This document shows positions 1 through 8,297 of a DNA stretch of 64,000 nt, in pieces. Numbering within the stretch: the stretch's first letter is position 1; each line of letters opens with the position of its first letter. Both the position numbers and the translations under genes were made by a program. A model generated the notes under the pieces. It had not been told where the DNA came from, ran no database searches, and saw nothing but the letters and a program-made list of their open reading frames with translations. This DNA is from Terripilifer ovatus (GTDB taxonomy: Bacteria; Pseudomonadota; Alphaproteobacteria; Rhizobiales; Beijerinckiaceae): contig JARHVB010000010.1 of assembly GCA_029222685.1 (NCBI GenBank), forward strand, positions 248,001 through 312,000. The letters run 5' to 3'.

Positions 1-90
1 CCGTTTCCGGCTATGGCGTTTCGGGCCTGCAATGGTTCGGCAATGCGCGTCTGATTTATCGACTATCTTATTTCCGCACAGGAGCTGCCC

Positions 91-1347
91 GTGATGCTTT
101 CTCCCTTCCGCCCCTTTCTGCTGACCGTTGCGGCCGTTTTCGCCGTGCAGCCGCTGACCGTCATGGCGCTGGAAAATCTCTCCTTCGACAATGTCCGCGT
201 CGAAGCGCCCGATGGTAAAGGCAGCGTCCTTTTCAAGCACATCGATTTTTTCGACACCAACCTGAGCCGCGACGAGGCCTCGAAGCTGTTCGCATCCGGT
301 CTCTCCAAGGACGAATATATCGCCATCGTTTCGAAGGCCCAGGTGAAACGCATCGCCATTCCGGAAATCACCGTCGAGCCGAAGGGAGATAGCAGTGGCA
401 CCATCACGGTGCGCTCCTACGAGGTGATCGGCCTCGATGGCGGGAAGTTTCAGAAGGCCTCCATCGCCGGCTTCGACGGCACCGTCACCAGCAAGGCGGG
501 GACGGGGACTGTGAAGTCCGGGCCGATCGTTCTGGAGGACGGCGATTTCTCGAAACTGATCATCGCCGTGAAGGATGGCGACGTCGCCAATGGCGTGGCG
601 CGCCTGGGCAAGTTTTCGTGGACCGGTTTCGACCTTCAGGTGCCCGATAAGGACACGCCCGCCAGCGCGCCCGGCGGCAATCTCTATAAGATCGCCATGG
701 CCTCCCTGAACGGCTCCACGACCTATAGCGGCGATACGCCGATGCAGAGCAAAGGCGAGATGAAGGGCATATCCTTCGAACCGCCGAAAGCCTCGGAAGC
801 CGGGCGCACCCTGGTCAAGTTCGGCTATGACCGTGTCGAGGCCGGCGCGACCCTCAGCGGCAATTACGATGCGGCGAAGAAGACCTATTCCCTGGTTGAT
901 TATACGATCACCGGCGTCAATGCCGGCGCGCTGAGCTTCAGCGGCAGTTTCGGCAACATCGACAAGGGCGCCTTCGTCGGCAGCAAGAACGAACGTCTGG
1001 CGGCCATCGTCCAGGGCGACGTCAGCGATCTGACCCTGCGCTTCGTCAACCAGGGCCTGTTCGACAAGGCGGTTGATTTCTATGCCGCTTCGGTGAACCG
1101 CAAGGCGGCGGACGTGAAGGGCGAATGGGCCGTCGCAGTCACCGGAATGCTGCCGATGATGCTCGGCGGCGATCCCGCGGCCTTGAAGATGGCCGAGGCG
1201 GTCAACACATTCATTCGTGATCCGAAAAGCCTGACAGTGTCCCTGAAAGGCAAGAACGGCCCGGTCCGCTTCACGGAAGCGATGAGTTTGCGCGATCCCG
1301 TCACCTTTCTGTCGAAAGTGCAGGTTACGACGACCGCCAATCAATAG
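91..1347 (+). CDS. Secreted protein of unknown function
   Basis: A 418-residue protein that I do not recognise. The N-terminus has a hydrophobic stretch (FLLTVAAVFAV) ending near an A-L-E junction at about residue 28, which reads as a Sec signal peptide, so the mature protein is probably periplasmic. The rest is rich in Gly, Ser, Lys and Asp with no transmembrane segment and no Cys cluster, which fits a beta-rich fold. An AGGAG at 80-84 lies 6 bases before a GTG at 91 and 9 bases before an ATG at 94, so either codon may be used. It is followed 118 bases later by argC on the same strand, with no evident functional link. Confidence 0.75.
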   Translation: MMLSPFRPFLLTVAAVFAVQPLTVMALENLSFDNVRVEAPDGKGSVLFKHIDFFDTNLSRDEASKLFASGLSKDEYIAIVSKAQVKRIAIPEITVEPKGDSSGTITVRSYEVIGLDGGKFQKASIAGFDGTVTSKAGTGTVKSGPIVLEDGDFSKLIIAVKDGDVANGVARLGKFSWTGFDLQVPDKDTPASAPGGNLYKIAMASLNGSTTYSGDTPMQSKGEMKGISFEPPKASEAGRTLVKFGYDRVEAGATLSGNYDAAKKTYSLVDYTITGVNAGALSFSGSFGNIDKGAFVGSKNERLAAIVQGDVSDLTLRFVNQGLFDKAVDFYAASVNRKAADVKGEWAVAVTGMLPMMLGGDPAALKMAEAVNTFIRDPKSLTVSLKGKNGPVRFTEAMSLRDPVTFLSKVQVTTTANQ

Positions 1348-1465
1348 GGTTGCCATAAGGCGCGCGGGCAGGGCTTCTTGACTCGCGGCAGGTTGACTTG
1401 CTGACCGGGCTCGGCCAATGGCTGGGCCCGATTAGCTGGAAAGGCGAGAAGAAGGAAAGTGCGCC

Positions 1466-2419
1466 ATGGTGGCGGAAGTGCTGGCGGATGTGTTGGCCGC
1501 GAAAGTATTCATTGATGGTGAGGCTGGAACCACGGGTCTGTTGATCCGCGAGTTGCTCGGCGCGCGCCGCGATGTCGAAATCGTCTCCATCGATCCGGCC
1601 AGGCGCAAGGACGCCGCCGCCAAGAAGGACCTTCTGGCCGGCGTCGACCTGACGATCCTGTGCCTGCCCGATGATGCGGCGAAGGAATCGGCCGCGCTCG
1701 TCGCCTCGCTCGGATCCCGTGCGCCGAAAGTGCTGGATGCTTCGACCGCCCACCGCGTCGCCCCCGGCTGGGCCTACGGATTTCCTGAACTGGCCGAAGG
1801 CCAGGCCGATCAAATTCGCGCCGCGCAGTTCGTCGCCAATCCCGGCTGTTATGCCACCGGCGCCATCGCGCTCATCCGGCCGCTGGTCGACGCCGGCCTT
1901 CTGCCGCCGGATTTTCCGGTGACGATCAATGCCGTCTCCGGCTATAGCGGCGGCGGCAAGTCGATGATCGCCGAATACGAGGCGCGCACCGCGCCCGATT
2001 TCGAGATCTATGGGCTTGGCCTCGAACACAAGCACATGCCGGAAATCCAGCACTACGGACGGCTGTCGCGGCGGGCCATCTTCGTGCCCTCGGTCGCCGA
2101 TTTCCGCCAGGGCATGCTGGTGTCGATCCCGCTGCATCTCGATACCTTGCCCGGCAAGCCGACCGGCGCCGACATCGAGGCTGTGCTCGGCAAGCGCTAT
2201 GCGGACGGCTCATTCGTGCGCGTGGTGCCGGCTGCCGAGGTGGCCGGAGAGCGCGGCAAGCTCGAGGCGGAATCGCTCAACGACACCAATCAGATGGAGC
2301 TGCGCGTTCATGCCAACGAGAAGCACCGTCACGCCGTGCTGATCGCCAAGCTGGACAATCTCGGCAAGGGCGCCTCGCGCGCCGCCGTCCAGAACATGGA
2401 ACTGATGCTGGGATTGTAA
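1466..2419 (+). CDS. argC: N-acetyl-gamma-glutamyl-phosphate reductase (short type)
   Basis: Cytoplasmic enzyme of arginine biosynthesis that reduces N-acetylglutamyl phosphate to the semialdehyde with NADPH. The 317-residue length fits the shorter, type 2 ArgC family. The N-terminal segment VFIDGEAGTTG is the family's nucleotide-binding signature, and NPGCYATG near residue 127 carries the catalytic cysteine. Conserved HKHMPEI and the C-terminal NMELMLGL are also typical. The ATG at 1466 follows a GAAGGAAAG ribosome-binding site; the conserved part begins about 12 residues later, so an internal start is possible. The gene stands alone and is followed by a strong hairpin terminator at 2443-2469. 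Confidence 0.95.
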   Translation: MVAEVLADVLAAKVFIDGEAGTTGLLIRELLGARRDVEIVSIDPARRKDAAAKKDLLAGVDLTILCLPDDAAKESAALVASLGSRAPKVLDASTAHRVAPGWAYGFPELAEGQADQIRAAQFVANPGCYATGAIALIRPLVDAGLLPPDFPVTINAVSGYSGGGKSMIAEYEARTAPDFEIYGLGLEHKHMPEIQHYGRLSRRAIFVPSVADFRQGMLVSIPLHLDTLPGKPTGADIEAVLGKRYADGSFVRVVPAAEVAGERGKLEAESLNDTNQMELRVHANEKHRHAVLIAKLDNLGKGASRAAVQNMELMLGL

Positions 2420-2442
2420 GGCTCACAGCGCGAAGCAAGATC

Positions 2443-2469
2443 GCCCTCGTCCTCCGGACGAGGGCTTTT
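2443..2469 (+). terminator. Rho-independent terminator after argC
   Basis: A perfect 10-bp stem (GCCCTCGTCC, pairing with GGACGAGGGC), a 3-base loop and a TTTT run. It lies 24 bases after the argC stop and just before the convergent hydrolase gene. Confidence 0.85.
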
Positions 2470-2480
2470 CTGTCGCTGGA

Positions 2481-3332
2481 CTACGCGCCCTTGAATGCCA
2501 CGACCTTGCTGGTCTGCTGGCCGAGGCCGTCGATGCCGAGCGTGACCACATCGCCTGCCTTCAGCCAGTTCGGCGGCTTGCGGCCGAGCGCGACGCCCGC
2601 CGGCGTGCCGGTGGTGATGATGTCGCCGGGGTCGAGCGTCATGAAGCGCGAGACGAAGCTGACGATGGTGTTGATGCCGAAGATCAGGTTCTTGGTATTG
2701 CCCGATTGCTGTCGCGCGCCGTTGACGTCGAGCCACAGCGCCAGCGCGCCGACATCCTTGATCTCGTCGGGCGTCACCAGCCAGGGGCCGATCGGGCCAA
2801 AGGTCGGTGCGCTCTTGCCTTTGGTCCACTGGCCGGTGCGCTCGATCTGGAATTCGCGCTCCGAGACATCGTTGCAGATGAAATAGCCGGCGATGTGCTT
2901 GGGCGCGTCAGCCTCGCTCACATAAGACGCGGTCTTGCCGATCACGAAAGCGATCTCGGCTTCCCAGTCGAGCTTGACGGAATCGCGCGGGAACATGATG
3001 TCGTCGTTGGGGCCGCAGATGCTGTTCGGCGCCTTGTTGAAGAGGATCGGCTCGGCCGGAATCTTGGCGCCGGTCTCGGCGGCATGGTCGGAATAATTGA
3101 GTCCGATGGCGATGAAATTTCCCGGCTTGGCGACGCAGGGGCCGAGGCGCGGATTGCCATCGACGAGTGGCAACTGCTCGACCTTGGCCGCGGCGATCCT
3201 GGCGATATGCTCCGGTCCCAGATAGTCGCCGGCGAGGTCGGGAACGATGCTGCTGATGTCGCGAATCTTGCCTGCCGAATCAATCAGGCCCGGCTTTTCC
3301 TTGCCGGGCTGGCCATAACGTACAAGTTTCAT
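2481..3332 (-). CDS. Fumarylacetoacetate hydrolase family protein
   Basis: A 283-residue FAH-fold enzyme. Members hydrolyse or isomerise beta-diketo acids in aromatic catabolism, or act as acylpyruvases, using a divalent metal. Metal-binding features are visible: the D-x-E-x-E-like segment LDWEAEIAFVIGK, the upstream LNYSDHAAE, and a C-terminal TGTPAGV that is near-diagnostic for the family. The start at 3332 (MKLVRYG) was chosen because AGGAG lies 6 bases upstream and the family begins here; 22 upstream residues in the same frame look non-coding. It is a single gene convergent with argC. The exact substrate (fumarylpyruvate, acylpyruvate or a homoprotocatechuate-pathway intermediate) cannot be told from sequence. 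Confidence 0.9.
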   Translation of the reverse strand: MKLVRYGQPGKEKPGLIDSAGKIRDISSIVPDLAGDYLGPEHIARIAAAKVEQLPLVDGNPRLGPCVAKPGNFIAIGLNYSDHAAETGAKIPAEPILFNKAPNSICGPNDDIMFPRDSVKLDWEAEIAFVIGKTASYVSEADAPKHIAGYFICNDVSEREFQIERTGQWTKGKSAPTFGPIGPWLVTPDEIKDVGALALWLDVNGARQQSGNTKNLIFGINTIVSFVSRFMTLDPGDIITTGTPAGVALGRKPPNWLKAGDVVTLGIDGLGQQTSKVVAFKGA

Positions 3333-3563
3333 GAGCGTCTCCTGTTGAATTCTCGATCCGACCGCCGGATCGCATACCCGAATGTTGCCAAAAAGCAACT
3401 TGCCCTCGAATTAGTGCACTTTAACTCCGCACTTTGCCCAACGTAGGGACGCTGTCATTGCCAGTGCCCAAAACCCGTCGTTAAATACGTCAAATTTGTG
3501 ATTTGATTTGCACAAGTTTTGATCCTTCCGCGGCGGCGGAATGGAACGAGGGGAGCCAGGTTC

Positions 3564-4850
3564 ATGCATAACAATCTCCGGCACGGTCTGCGAGCGACGG
3601 TTGCGGTTTCCGCTCTGTTTGGCATGGTCGCCGCGTCCCAGGCGGGCGGTTTCGCTCTGCGCGAACAAAGCGCCGAGGGCCAGGGCATGTCGTTTGCCGG
3701 CGTCGCCGCCGGCTCCGCCGGTCTGTCTTCCATGTTCTGGAACCCGGCAACGATCACCATGACGCCCGGCTGGAACAGTGAATGGGACGTTGCCGGCATT
3801 CTGCCGTTCTCCTCGATCACGCCGACCCTGCCGACAGTGACGCCGCTGGTCGGTGCCGGCAACATCGGCGAGAAGGCCGTGTTGCCGTCAGGCTATACGA
3901 GTTACCAAATCAATGATCGCTGGTGGATCGGCCTGGTGACGGGCGCTCCCTTCGGCCTGGTGACGAAATCCCCGGAAATCTGGGCAGGCCAGGCCTACGG
4001 CGTGTCATCGAAGGTGATCAGCTTCAATGCCAACGCCATCGTCGGCTGGAAGGTCAACGACTGGATCTCGATCGCAGCCGGTCCCTCGGTGCAATATTTC
4101 TCGGTGCGTCTGCGTGGCTCCGCCGCTGCCTTCGGTCCCGGCGGCGCGAACATTCTGGAAGGCTCAAACACCAGCATCGGCGCAACCGCCGGTATCACGA
4201 TCACGCCTTGGGCCGGGACGCGGGTCGGCCTGGGTTATCGCTCGGCGATCACCCACGAACTGGAAGGCGGTCTGACGCCGGGCATCCCCGTCACGCTTCC
4301 GGTCAAGACGAAAGTGACCTTGCCCGAGACCGTAACCCTCGGTCTGTCGCAGGATTTCGCAAACGCCTGGACCGCCAATTTCGGGATCGAATGGACCAAC
4401 TGGTCGCGTCTGAAGACATCCGACGTGACGAACTGGTTCACCGGCGTGCCGTTTCCGTTCCCCGCCCAGCAACGCTACAATTGGCGTGACGGCTGGTTCT
4501 TCTCGGCCGGCCTGGAGTATGCTTACAGCCCCGCCTGGACATTCCGCGGCGGCCTGGCTTACGAAATTTCGCCGGTCAGCGATGCGACCCGCAGCGTGCG
4601 CCTGCCCGACACGGATCGTATCTGGGCCTCGCTCGGCTTCAGCTACAAATACAGCAACAAGCTGAGCTTCGACGTCGGCTACTCGCACATCTTCGGCAAA
4701 AACGGCAACATTAACAACGTGCCCGGAAGCCAGAATTTCATCCCGCCGCTGGTGTTCGTCGCCACCACGCAGGGCCATGTCGACATCTTCTCGGTCGGTG
4801 TGAAATACCGCTGGGACAACCCCGTTTCGGCCGTTGTCGCCAAATACTGA
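3564..4850 (+). CDS. FadL/OmpP1-family outer-membrane channel
   Basis: A 428-residue outer-membrane beta-barrel of the FadL family, which imports long-chain fatty acids or other hydrophobic molecules. The signal peptide ends at VAASQAGG, and mature residues start GFALREQSA, the FadL-type N-terminus. The NPA signature is present (MFWNPATITM), and alternating hydrophobic strands run to the C-terminus (FSVGVKYRW). The start at 3564 (MHNNLRHG) was chosen for its signal peptide and the GGGGAG upstream; 15 further in-frame residues at 3519 look untranslated. It is monocistronic, with a terminator at 4885-4911. It could take up hydrophobic substrates for the catabolic genes nearby, but this is inference. 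Confidence 0.92.
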   Translation: MHNNLRHGLRATVAVSALFGMVAASQAGGFALREQSAEGQGMSFAGVAAGSAGLSSMFWNPATITMTPGWNSEWDVAGILPFSSITPTLPTVTPLVGAGNIGEKAVLPSGYTSYQINDRWWIGLVTGAPFGLVTKSPEIWAGQAYGVSSKVISFNANAIVGWKVNDWISIAAGPSVQYFSVRLRGSAAAFGPGGANILEGSNTSIGATAGITITPWAGTRVGLGYRSAITHELEGGLTPGIPVTLPVKTKVTLPETVTLGLSQDFANAWTANFGIEWTNWSRLKTSDVTNWFTGVPFPFPAQQRYNWRDGWFFSAGLEYAYSPAWTFRGGLAYEISPVSDATRSVRLPDTDRIWASLGFSYKYSNKLSFDVGYSHIFGKNGNINNVPGSQNFIPPLVFVATTQGHVDIFSVGVKYRWDNPVSAVVAKY

Positions 4851-4884
4851 TCGGACTTTTTGATAGAGTTAACGGGGGGCGAGG

Positions 4885-4911
4885 AGAGCCGGGCGATTGC
4901 CCGGCTCTTTT
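4885..4911 (+). terminator. Rho-independent terminator after the FadL gene
   Basis: A perfect 10-bp stem (AGAGCCGGGC, pairing with GCCCGGCTCT), a GATT loop and a T run. It lies between the FadL-family gene and the convergent acetyltransferase gene. Confidence 0.85.
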
Positions 4912-4926
4912 CATTCACGGTCCAAA

Positions 4927-5478
4927 CTATTTGATGCGGGCCGGATTGCCGTAGACGGTCGCGCCGGCCGGCACGTTGCGTGTCACCACGCTGCCGGCGC
5001 CGACAATGGCGTTGTCGCCGATGATGACGCCGGGCAGGATGATCGCTCCGCCGCCGATCCACACATTGCTGCCGATATGAACCGGACGGCCGAATTCCAG
5101 GCCGGCGCGCCGCACCGCCGCCTCGCGCGGGTGATCGGCGGTCAATATTTGCACGCCGGGACCGATCTGCGTCTTGTCGCCGATCGTCACCGCGACGACG
5201 TCCAGGATCACGCAGTTGAAATTGAGAAAGGCGCCATTGCCGACGCTGATGTTGAAGCCGTAATCGCAATAGATTGGCGCCCGGATTTCGACATTGGCGC
5301 CGATCGCGGCCAACCGCTCGGCCAGGATATCGCGGCGGTCCAGCTTCGACATGGTCGTCGCTGTATTGAAGCGCGCCAGCCAGGCGGCGGTCGCCGCGAG
5401 ATCGGATTGCAGCTCTGCCGCCGATGGATCGTAGAGATCACCGGCGAGCATCTTGTCCTTCTCGCTGCGCGTCATCAT
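4927..5478 (-). CDS. Maltose/galactoside O-acetyltransferase family (Maa/NodL/LacA-like)
   Basis: A 183-residue acetyl-CoA-dependent sugar O-acetyltransferase with a left-handed beta-helix made of hexapeptide repeats. The N-terminal MTRSEKDKMLAGDLY helix is the Maa/NodL signature. The catalytic His lies in TADHPRE, and hexapeptide turns (IGDKTQIGPG, IGGGAIILPG, IGDNAIVGAG) cover the second half, ending in VYGNPARIK. The start at 5478 (a double ATG, 5478 or 5475) is preceded by GGGAAG. The open frame continues upstream, but that part is only phaC read out of frame. It lies 32 bases after phaC and is probably co-transcribed with it. Whether it is nodulation-related is unknown; the usual role is modification or detoxification of sugars. 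Confidence 0.93.
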   Translation of the reverse strand: MMTRSEKDKMLAGDLYDPSAAELQSDLAATAAWLARFNTATTMSKLDRRDILAERLAAIGANVEIRAPIYCDYGFNISVGNGAFLNFNCVILDVVAVTIGDKTQIGPGVQILTADHPREAAVRRAGLEFGRPVHIGSNVWIGGGAIILPGVIIGDNAIVGAGSVVTRNVPAGATVYGNPARIK

Positions 5479-5510
5479 CGATGCTTCCCGCTGTCCGTCA
5501 GGCAGAACAC

Positions 5511-7610
5511 TCAGGACCTTACACGCACATAGTCGCCCGGTGCATCGCGCAGCGGCGGCAACGCACCCGAGCCCGGCGTACGCGCCTCGACCATCTCGGG
5601 GGCCTGATCCGTGACCCATTTGATCCAGTCGGGCCACCAGGTTCCGGCAAGTTCCTGCGCCTTCGCCACCCAATCCTCGAACGAGCCTTCCACCGGTCCG
5701 CCGACCCAATACTGATACTTGGGCTTGCGCTCCGGATTGACGACGCCGGCGATATGGCCGGAGCCCGCCAGCACATAGCGCATCGGGCCGCCGAAGAACT
5801 TCGCGCCGGTGAAGACCGAGCGCGCCGGCGCAATATGATCCTCGCGCGCCGCCAGGTTGTAGATCGGGATGGTGACCCGCTTGAGATCCAGCGTCTTGCC
5901 GTCGATGACCATCCGCCCGCGCGTCAGGTTGTTCTCGAGATAGCAATTGCGCAGGTAGAACGAATGATTGGCCGCGGGCATGCGCGTGGAATCCGAGTTC
6001 CACGCCAGCAGGTCGAATGCCGAAGGATCGACGCCCTTGATGTAATTGTTGACCACATACTGCCAGATCAATTCGTTCGGCCGCAGCATATTGAAGGCGC
6101 TGGCCATCTGTCCGCTGTCCAGATAACCCGCCTGGGTCATCTTCTTCTCGATGGCTGCGATATTGTCCTTGCCGGCGAAGAACTTGAGATCGCCGGCATC
6201 GGTGAAATCGACCTGCGTGGTAAAGAACGTGGCGTTGGCAATCCGCGTATCGTTCGTCAGCGCCATCAGCGCGAGCGCGATCGCCAGCAGGGTTCCGCCG
6301 ACGCAATAGCCGATGGCCGCCACCTGCTTCTCACCGGTCGCCTTGTCGATGGCGTCGAGTGCCGCAAAGATGCCTTCGTGGATATAGCTCTCGAACCCCT
6401 TGTTGGCCTGCCGTTCATCCGGATTGACCCAGGAGATGACGAAGACCGTCAAACCCTTTTCGACGCAGTAGCGGATGAAGCTCTTCTCCGGATTGAGGTC
6501 GAGCACGTAGAATTTGTTGATCCACGGCGGCACGATGAGCAGCGGCCGGCGGAACACGTTCGGCGTCGTCGGCGTATACTGGATGAGTTCCATCAAGTCG
6601 TTCTGGAAGATCACCTTGCCCGGCGTCGCCGCCATGTCGCGGCCGAGTTCGAATTTCGAAGCGTCGCTCTGGCGGATGCGCAGATTGCCTTTTCCGGCCT
6701 CGATGTCCTGCGCAAGCATGTGCATGCCGCGCACCAGATTGGCGCCGTTCTCGGACAAGGTCTTGCGTAGCAGTTCCGGATTGGTCGACAGGAAGTTCGA
6801 TGGCGACATCGCGCCCGCGAGTTGCTTGACGTAGAACGCTGCCTTTTCGCGCGTCTGCGGGTCGATCGTTTCGGCCTTGTCGACCATATCGTTGGCCCAT
6901 CGCGTGGTGACGAGATAGGCCTGCCGGAGAAAATCGAACACCGGATTGGTCTGCCAGGCCGGGTCGGTGAAGCGCTTGTCGCTGGGGTCCGGCGGCACCA
7001 CCGGCTTGGCCGGCTCGCCGGACATGCGCCGCCAGGTGCCGCCCCAGAGTTCGAAGAGCGAGCCCGTCAACTCCTGCTGGGCGTTCATCGCTTTTTTGGG
7101 GTCGGCGAGCCAGTAGTCGGCGACGGCGCCGAAAGTCCTGATCGCGTCGGCAATTTGCCCTGACAAATCCGGATTTGTGTCACCTTTTTCAAGCGGGCGC
7201 ATCCGGGCTGCCAGCGCCTTGCCGCCTTCCTCGGTGGCGCGCGCCAGATTGACCGACAGCGCCTCGAAATCGGGGATCGGAAATTCCGCCGCATCGCCGG
7301 ACCCGGCCTGATTGCCCGCCCGAGCTGGTTCCTGTGGAGCGGGCAGGGCCGGCTTGGGGGCAGCGTCCGAAGTCTTGGCAGGGTCCGAAGTTTTGGCAGC
7401 GTCCGGAGACTTGGGCGCATCCGCGATCCTGGCTGCATCCAGAACCGGGACTTTAGGGGCAGCGGCCTTGGCTGGCTTCGAAGCCTTTTTGGCGCGCGGG
7501 CGTTTAGCCTTGGCCTCAGCCTTGCCAGCCGTTTCCGTCTTGGCGGGCAATTGTTCGGCCGGCAATTGCGCGTTCCTCGGGAAAGTCTCGTTTTTCAACT
7601 GCGAAGTCAT
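5511..7610 (-). CDS. phaC: Class I poly(3-hydroxyalkanoate) synthase with basic N-terminal extension
   Basis: Polymerises (R)-3-hydroxyacyl-CoA into polyhydroxyalkanoate at the granule surface. The lipase-box-like motif GYCVGG holds the catalytic Cys near residue 436; ISWVNPD and a C-terminal AREDHIAP plus GSGHIAG supply the Asp and His. At 699 residues it is about 100 longer than usual class I enzymes because of an N-terminal tail (residues about 24-100) rich in Lys, Ala and Pro, with a basic core (KRPRAKKASKPAK) followed by short D-A-A-K-T-S repeats. The start at 7610 was chosen because MTSQLKNE is typical; an upstream in-frame ATG at 7667 has no good ribosome site. No phaA, phaB or phaR is nearby. 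Confidence 0.95.
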   Translation of the reverse strand: MTSQLKNETFPRNAQLPAEQLPAKTETAGKAEAKAKRPRAKKASKPAKAAAPKVPVLDAARIADAPKSPDAAKTSDPAKTSDAAPKPALPAPQEPARAGNQAGSGDAAEFPIPDFEALSVNLARATEEGGKALAARMRPLEKGDTNPDLSGQIADAIRTFGAVADYWLADPKKAMNAQQELTGSLFELWGGTWRRMSGEPAKPVVPPDPSDKRFTDPAWQTNPVFDFLRQAYLVTTRWANDMVDKAETIDPQTREKAAFYVKQLAGAMSPSNFLSTNPELLRKTLSENGANLVRGMHMLAQDIEAGKGNLRIRQSDASKFELGRDMAATPGKVIFQNDLMELIQYTPTTPNVFRRPLLIVPPWINKFYVLDLNPEKSFIRYCVEKGLTVFVISWVNPDERQANKGFESYIHEGIFAALDAIDKATGEKQVAAIGYCVGGTLLAIALALMALTNDTRIANATFFTTQVDFTDAGDLKFFAGKDNIAAIEKKMTQAGYLDSGQMASAFNMLRPNELIWQYVVNNYIKGVDPSAFDLLAWNSDSTRMPAANHSFYLRNCYLENNLTRGRMVIDGKTLDLKRVTIPIYNLAAREDHIAPARSVFTGAKFFGGPMRYVLAGSGHIAGVVNPERKPKYQYWVGGPVEGSFEDWVAKAQELAGTWWPDWIKWVTDQAPEMVEARTPGSGALPPLRDAPGDYVRVRS
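7363..7434. repeat. Four tandem 18-bp units inside phaC
   Basis: Four consecutive 18-base units (starting at 7363, 7381, 7399 and 7417) share the pattern G-x-x-TCCG-x-x-G-x-x-x-TGGC. They encode hexapeptides of the DAAKTS/DPAKTS type in the N-terminal extension of the PHA synthase. The first two units differ at only two positions, suggesting recent slippage. Confidence 0.8.
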
Positions 7611-7730
7611 GTTCGTTCCGATAAAAGCAACCGGTGTGCCATTCAGGAAGCCGCGATTGGAACACAATGGCGGTTACAATAGGGGTTTATTGAAGTGTTT
7701 GGTCAATCATCCCAATGATCAGCTTCATAT

Positions 7731-8234
7731 ATGTTGGGTGAGAATCTAGAGATGCAAAGTGTTGCGCGTATGTCGGCGGACCGCTTCGGACGATTGATAT
7801 CTGTCCGGTCGTTCAGCCTGTGTGCTTTTGCGCTCTTGTCGACGCTGCCGGTTGCAGCGCAGCAAGCGGGCGGAAGCGCCCAGCAGAGCGACAATCCGTT
7901 CGCGACCATTCTGCGCGGCCCGCGCTTCACCACGACGCCGATGGAACCGCAGGATTGGGTCAAGCGGTCGCGCCCCGCGGACAATCAGGCCTATATTCCG
8001 GTCGGCCGCAACGCGGATCAGCCCCAGCGCCGGGTGATGACGCCCGATGAGGTGCGCGCCAAGGAAGCCGAGCTCGACGCCGTCCGGGCCAAACATGACC
8101 GTCTGGCCCACCGCAAACCCTTGAACGTGCGGATCGGCTCGGCAACCGCGCCGCCTTTGCCCAAGAAGGAGAGCAAGAAGCCGACTTGCGTCCTGACCTG
8201 CGATACGGGTCTCGGCACCACGACCAGAAAGTGA
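7731..8234 (+). CDS. Exported protein of unknown function
   Basis: A protein of at most 167 residues that I do not recognise. It has a hydrophobic stretch (SLCAFALLSTLPVAAQQ) that reads as a signal peptide cleaved after AAQ. The mature part is Pro- and charge-rich, with a possible short coiled coil (TPDEVRAKEAELDAVRAKHDRL) and two Cys near the C-terminus (CVLTC). The start is uncertain: ATG at 7731, 7752 and 7770 are in frame, and 7752 or 7770 would give a more normal signal peptide length. It is divergent from phaC across about 120 bases and lies 63 bases before the aminotransferase gene. Confidence 0.65.
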   Translation: MLGENLEMQSVARMSADRFGRLISVRSFSLCAFALLSTLPVAAQQAGGSAQQSDNPFATILRGPRFTTTPMEPQDWVKRSRPADNQAYIPVGRNADQPQRRVMTPDEVRAKEAELDAVRAKHDRLAHRKPLNVRIGSATAPPLPKKESKKPTCVLTCDTGLGTTTRK

Positions 8235-8297
8235 TAAGGGACTGGTCTTCGAGGCGGCTTTCCGCCGACTCGGAAAACTCCAATCGGGAATGAGAAG

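Noticed and set aside
1..90. Possible C-terminus of an upstream gene at the left edge
   Set aside because: Three plus-strand frames were read; none gives a convincing protein end, and one reading through the first gene looks non-coding.
5479..6306. N-terminal extension of the acetyltransferase frame
   Set aside because: It is phaC sequence in another frame; the Maa-type N-terminus and ribosome site are at 5478.
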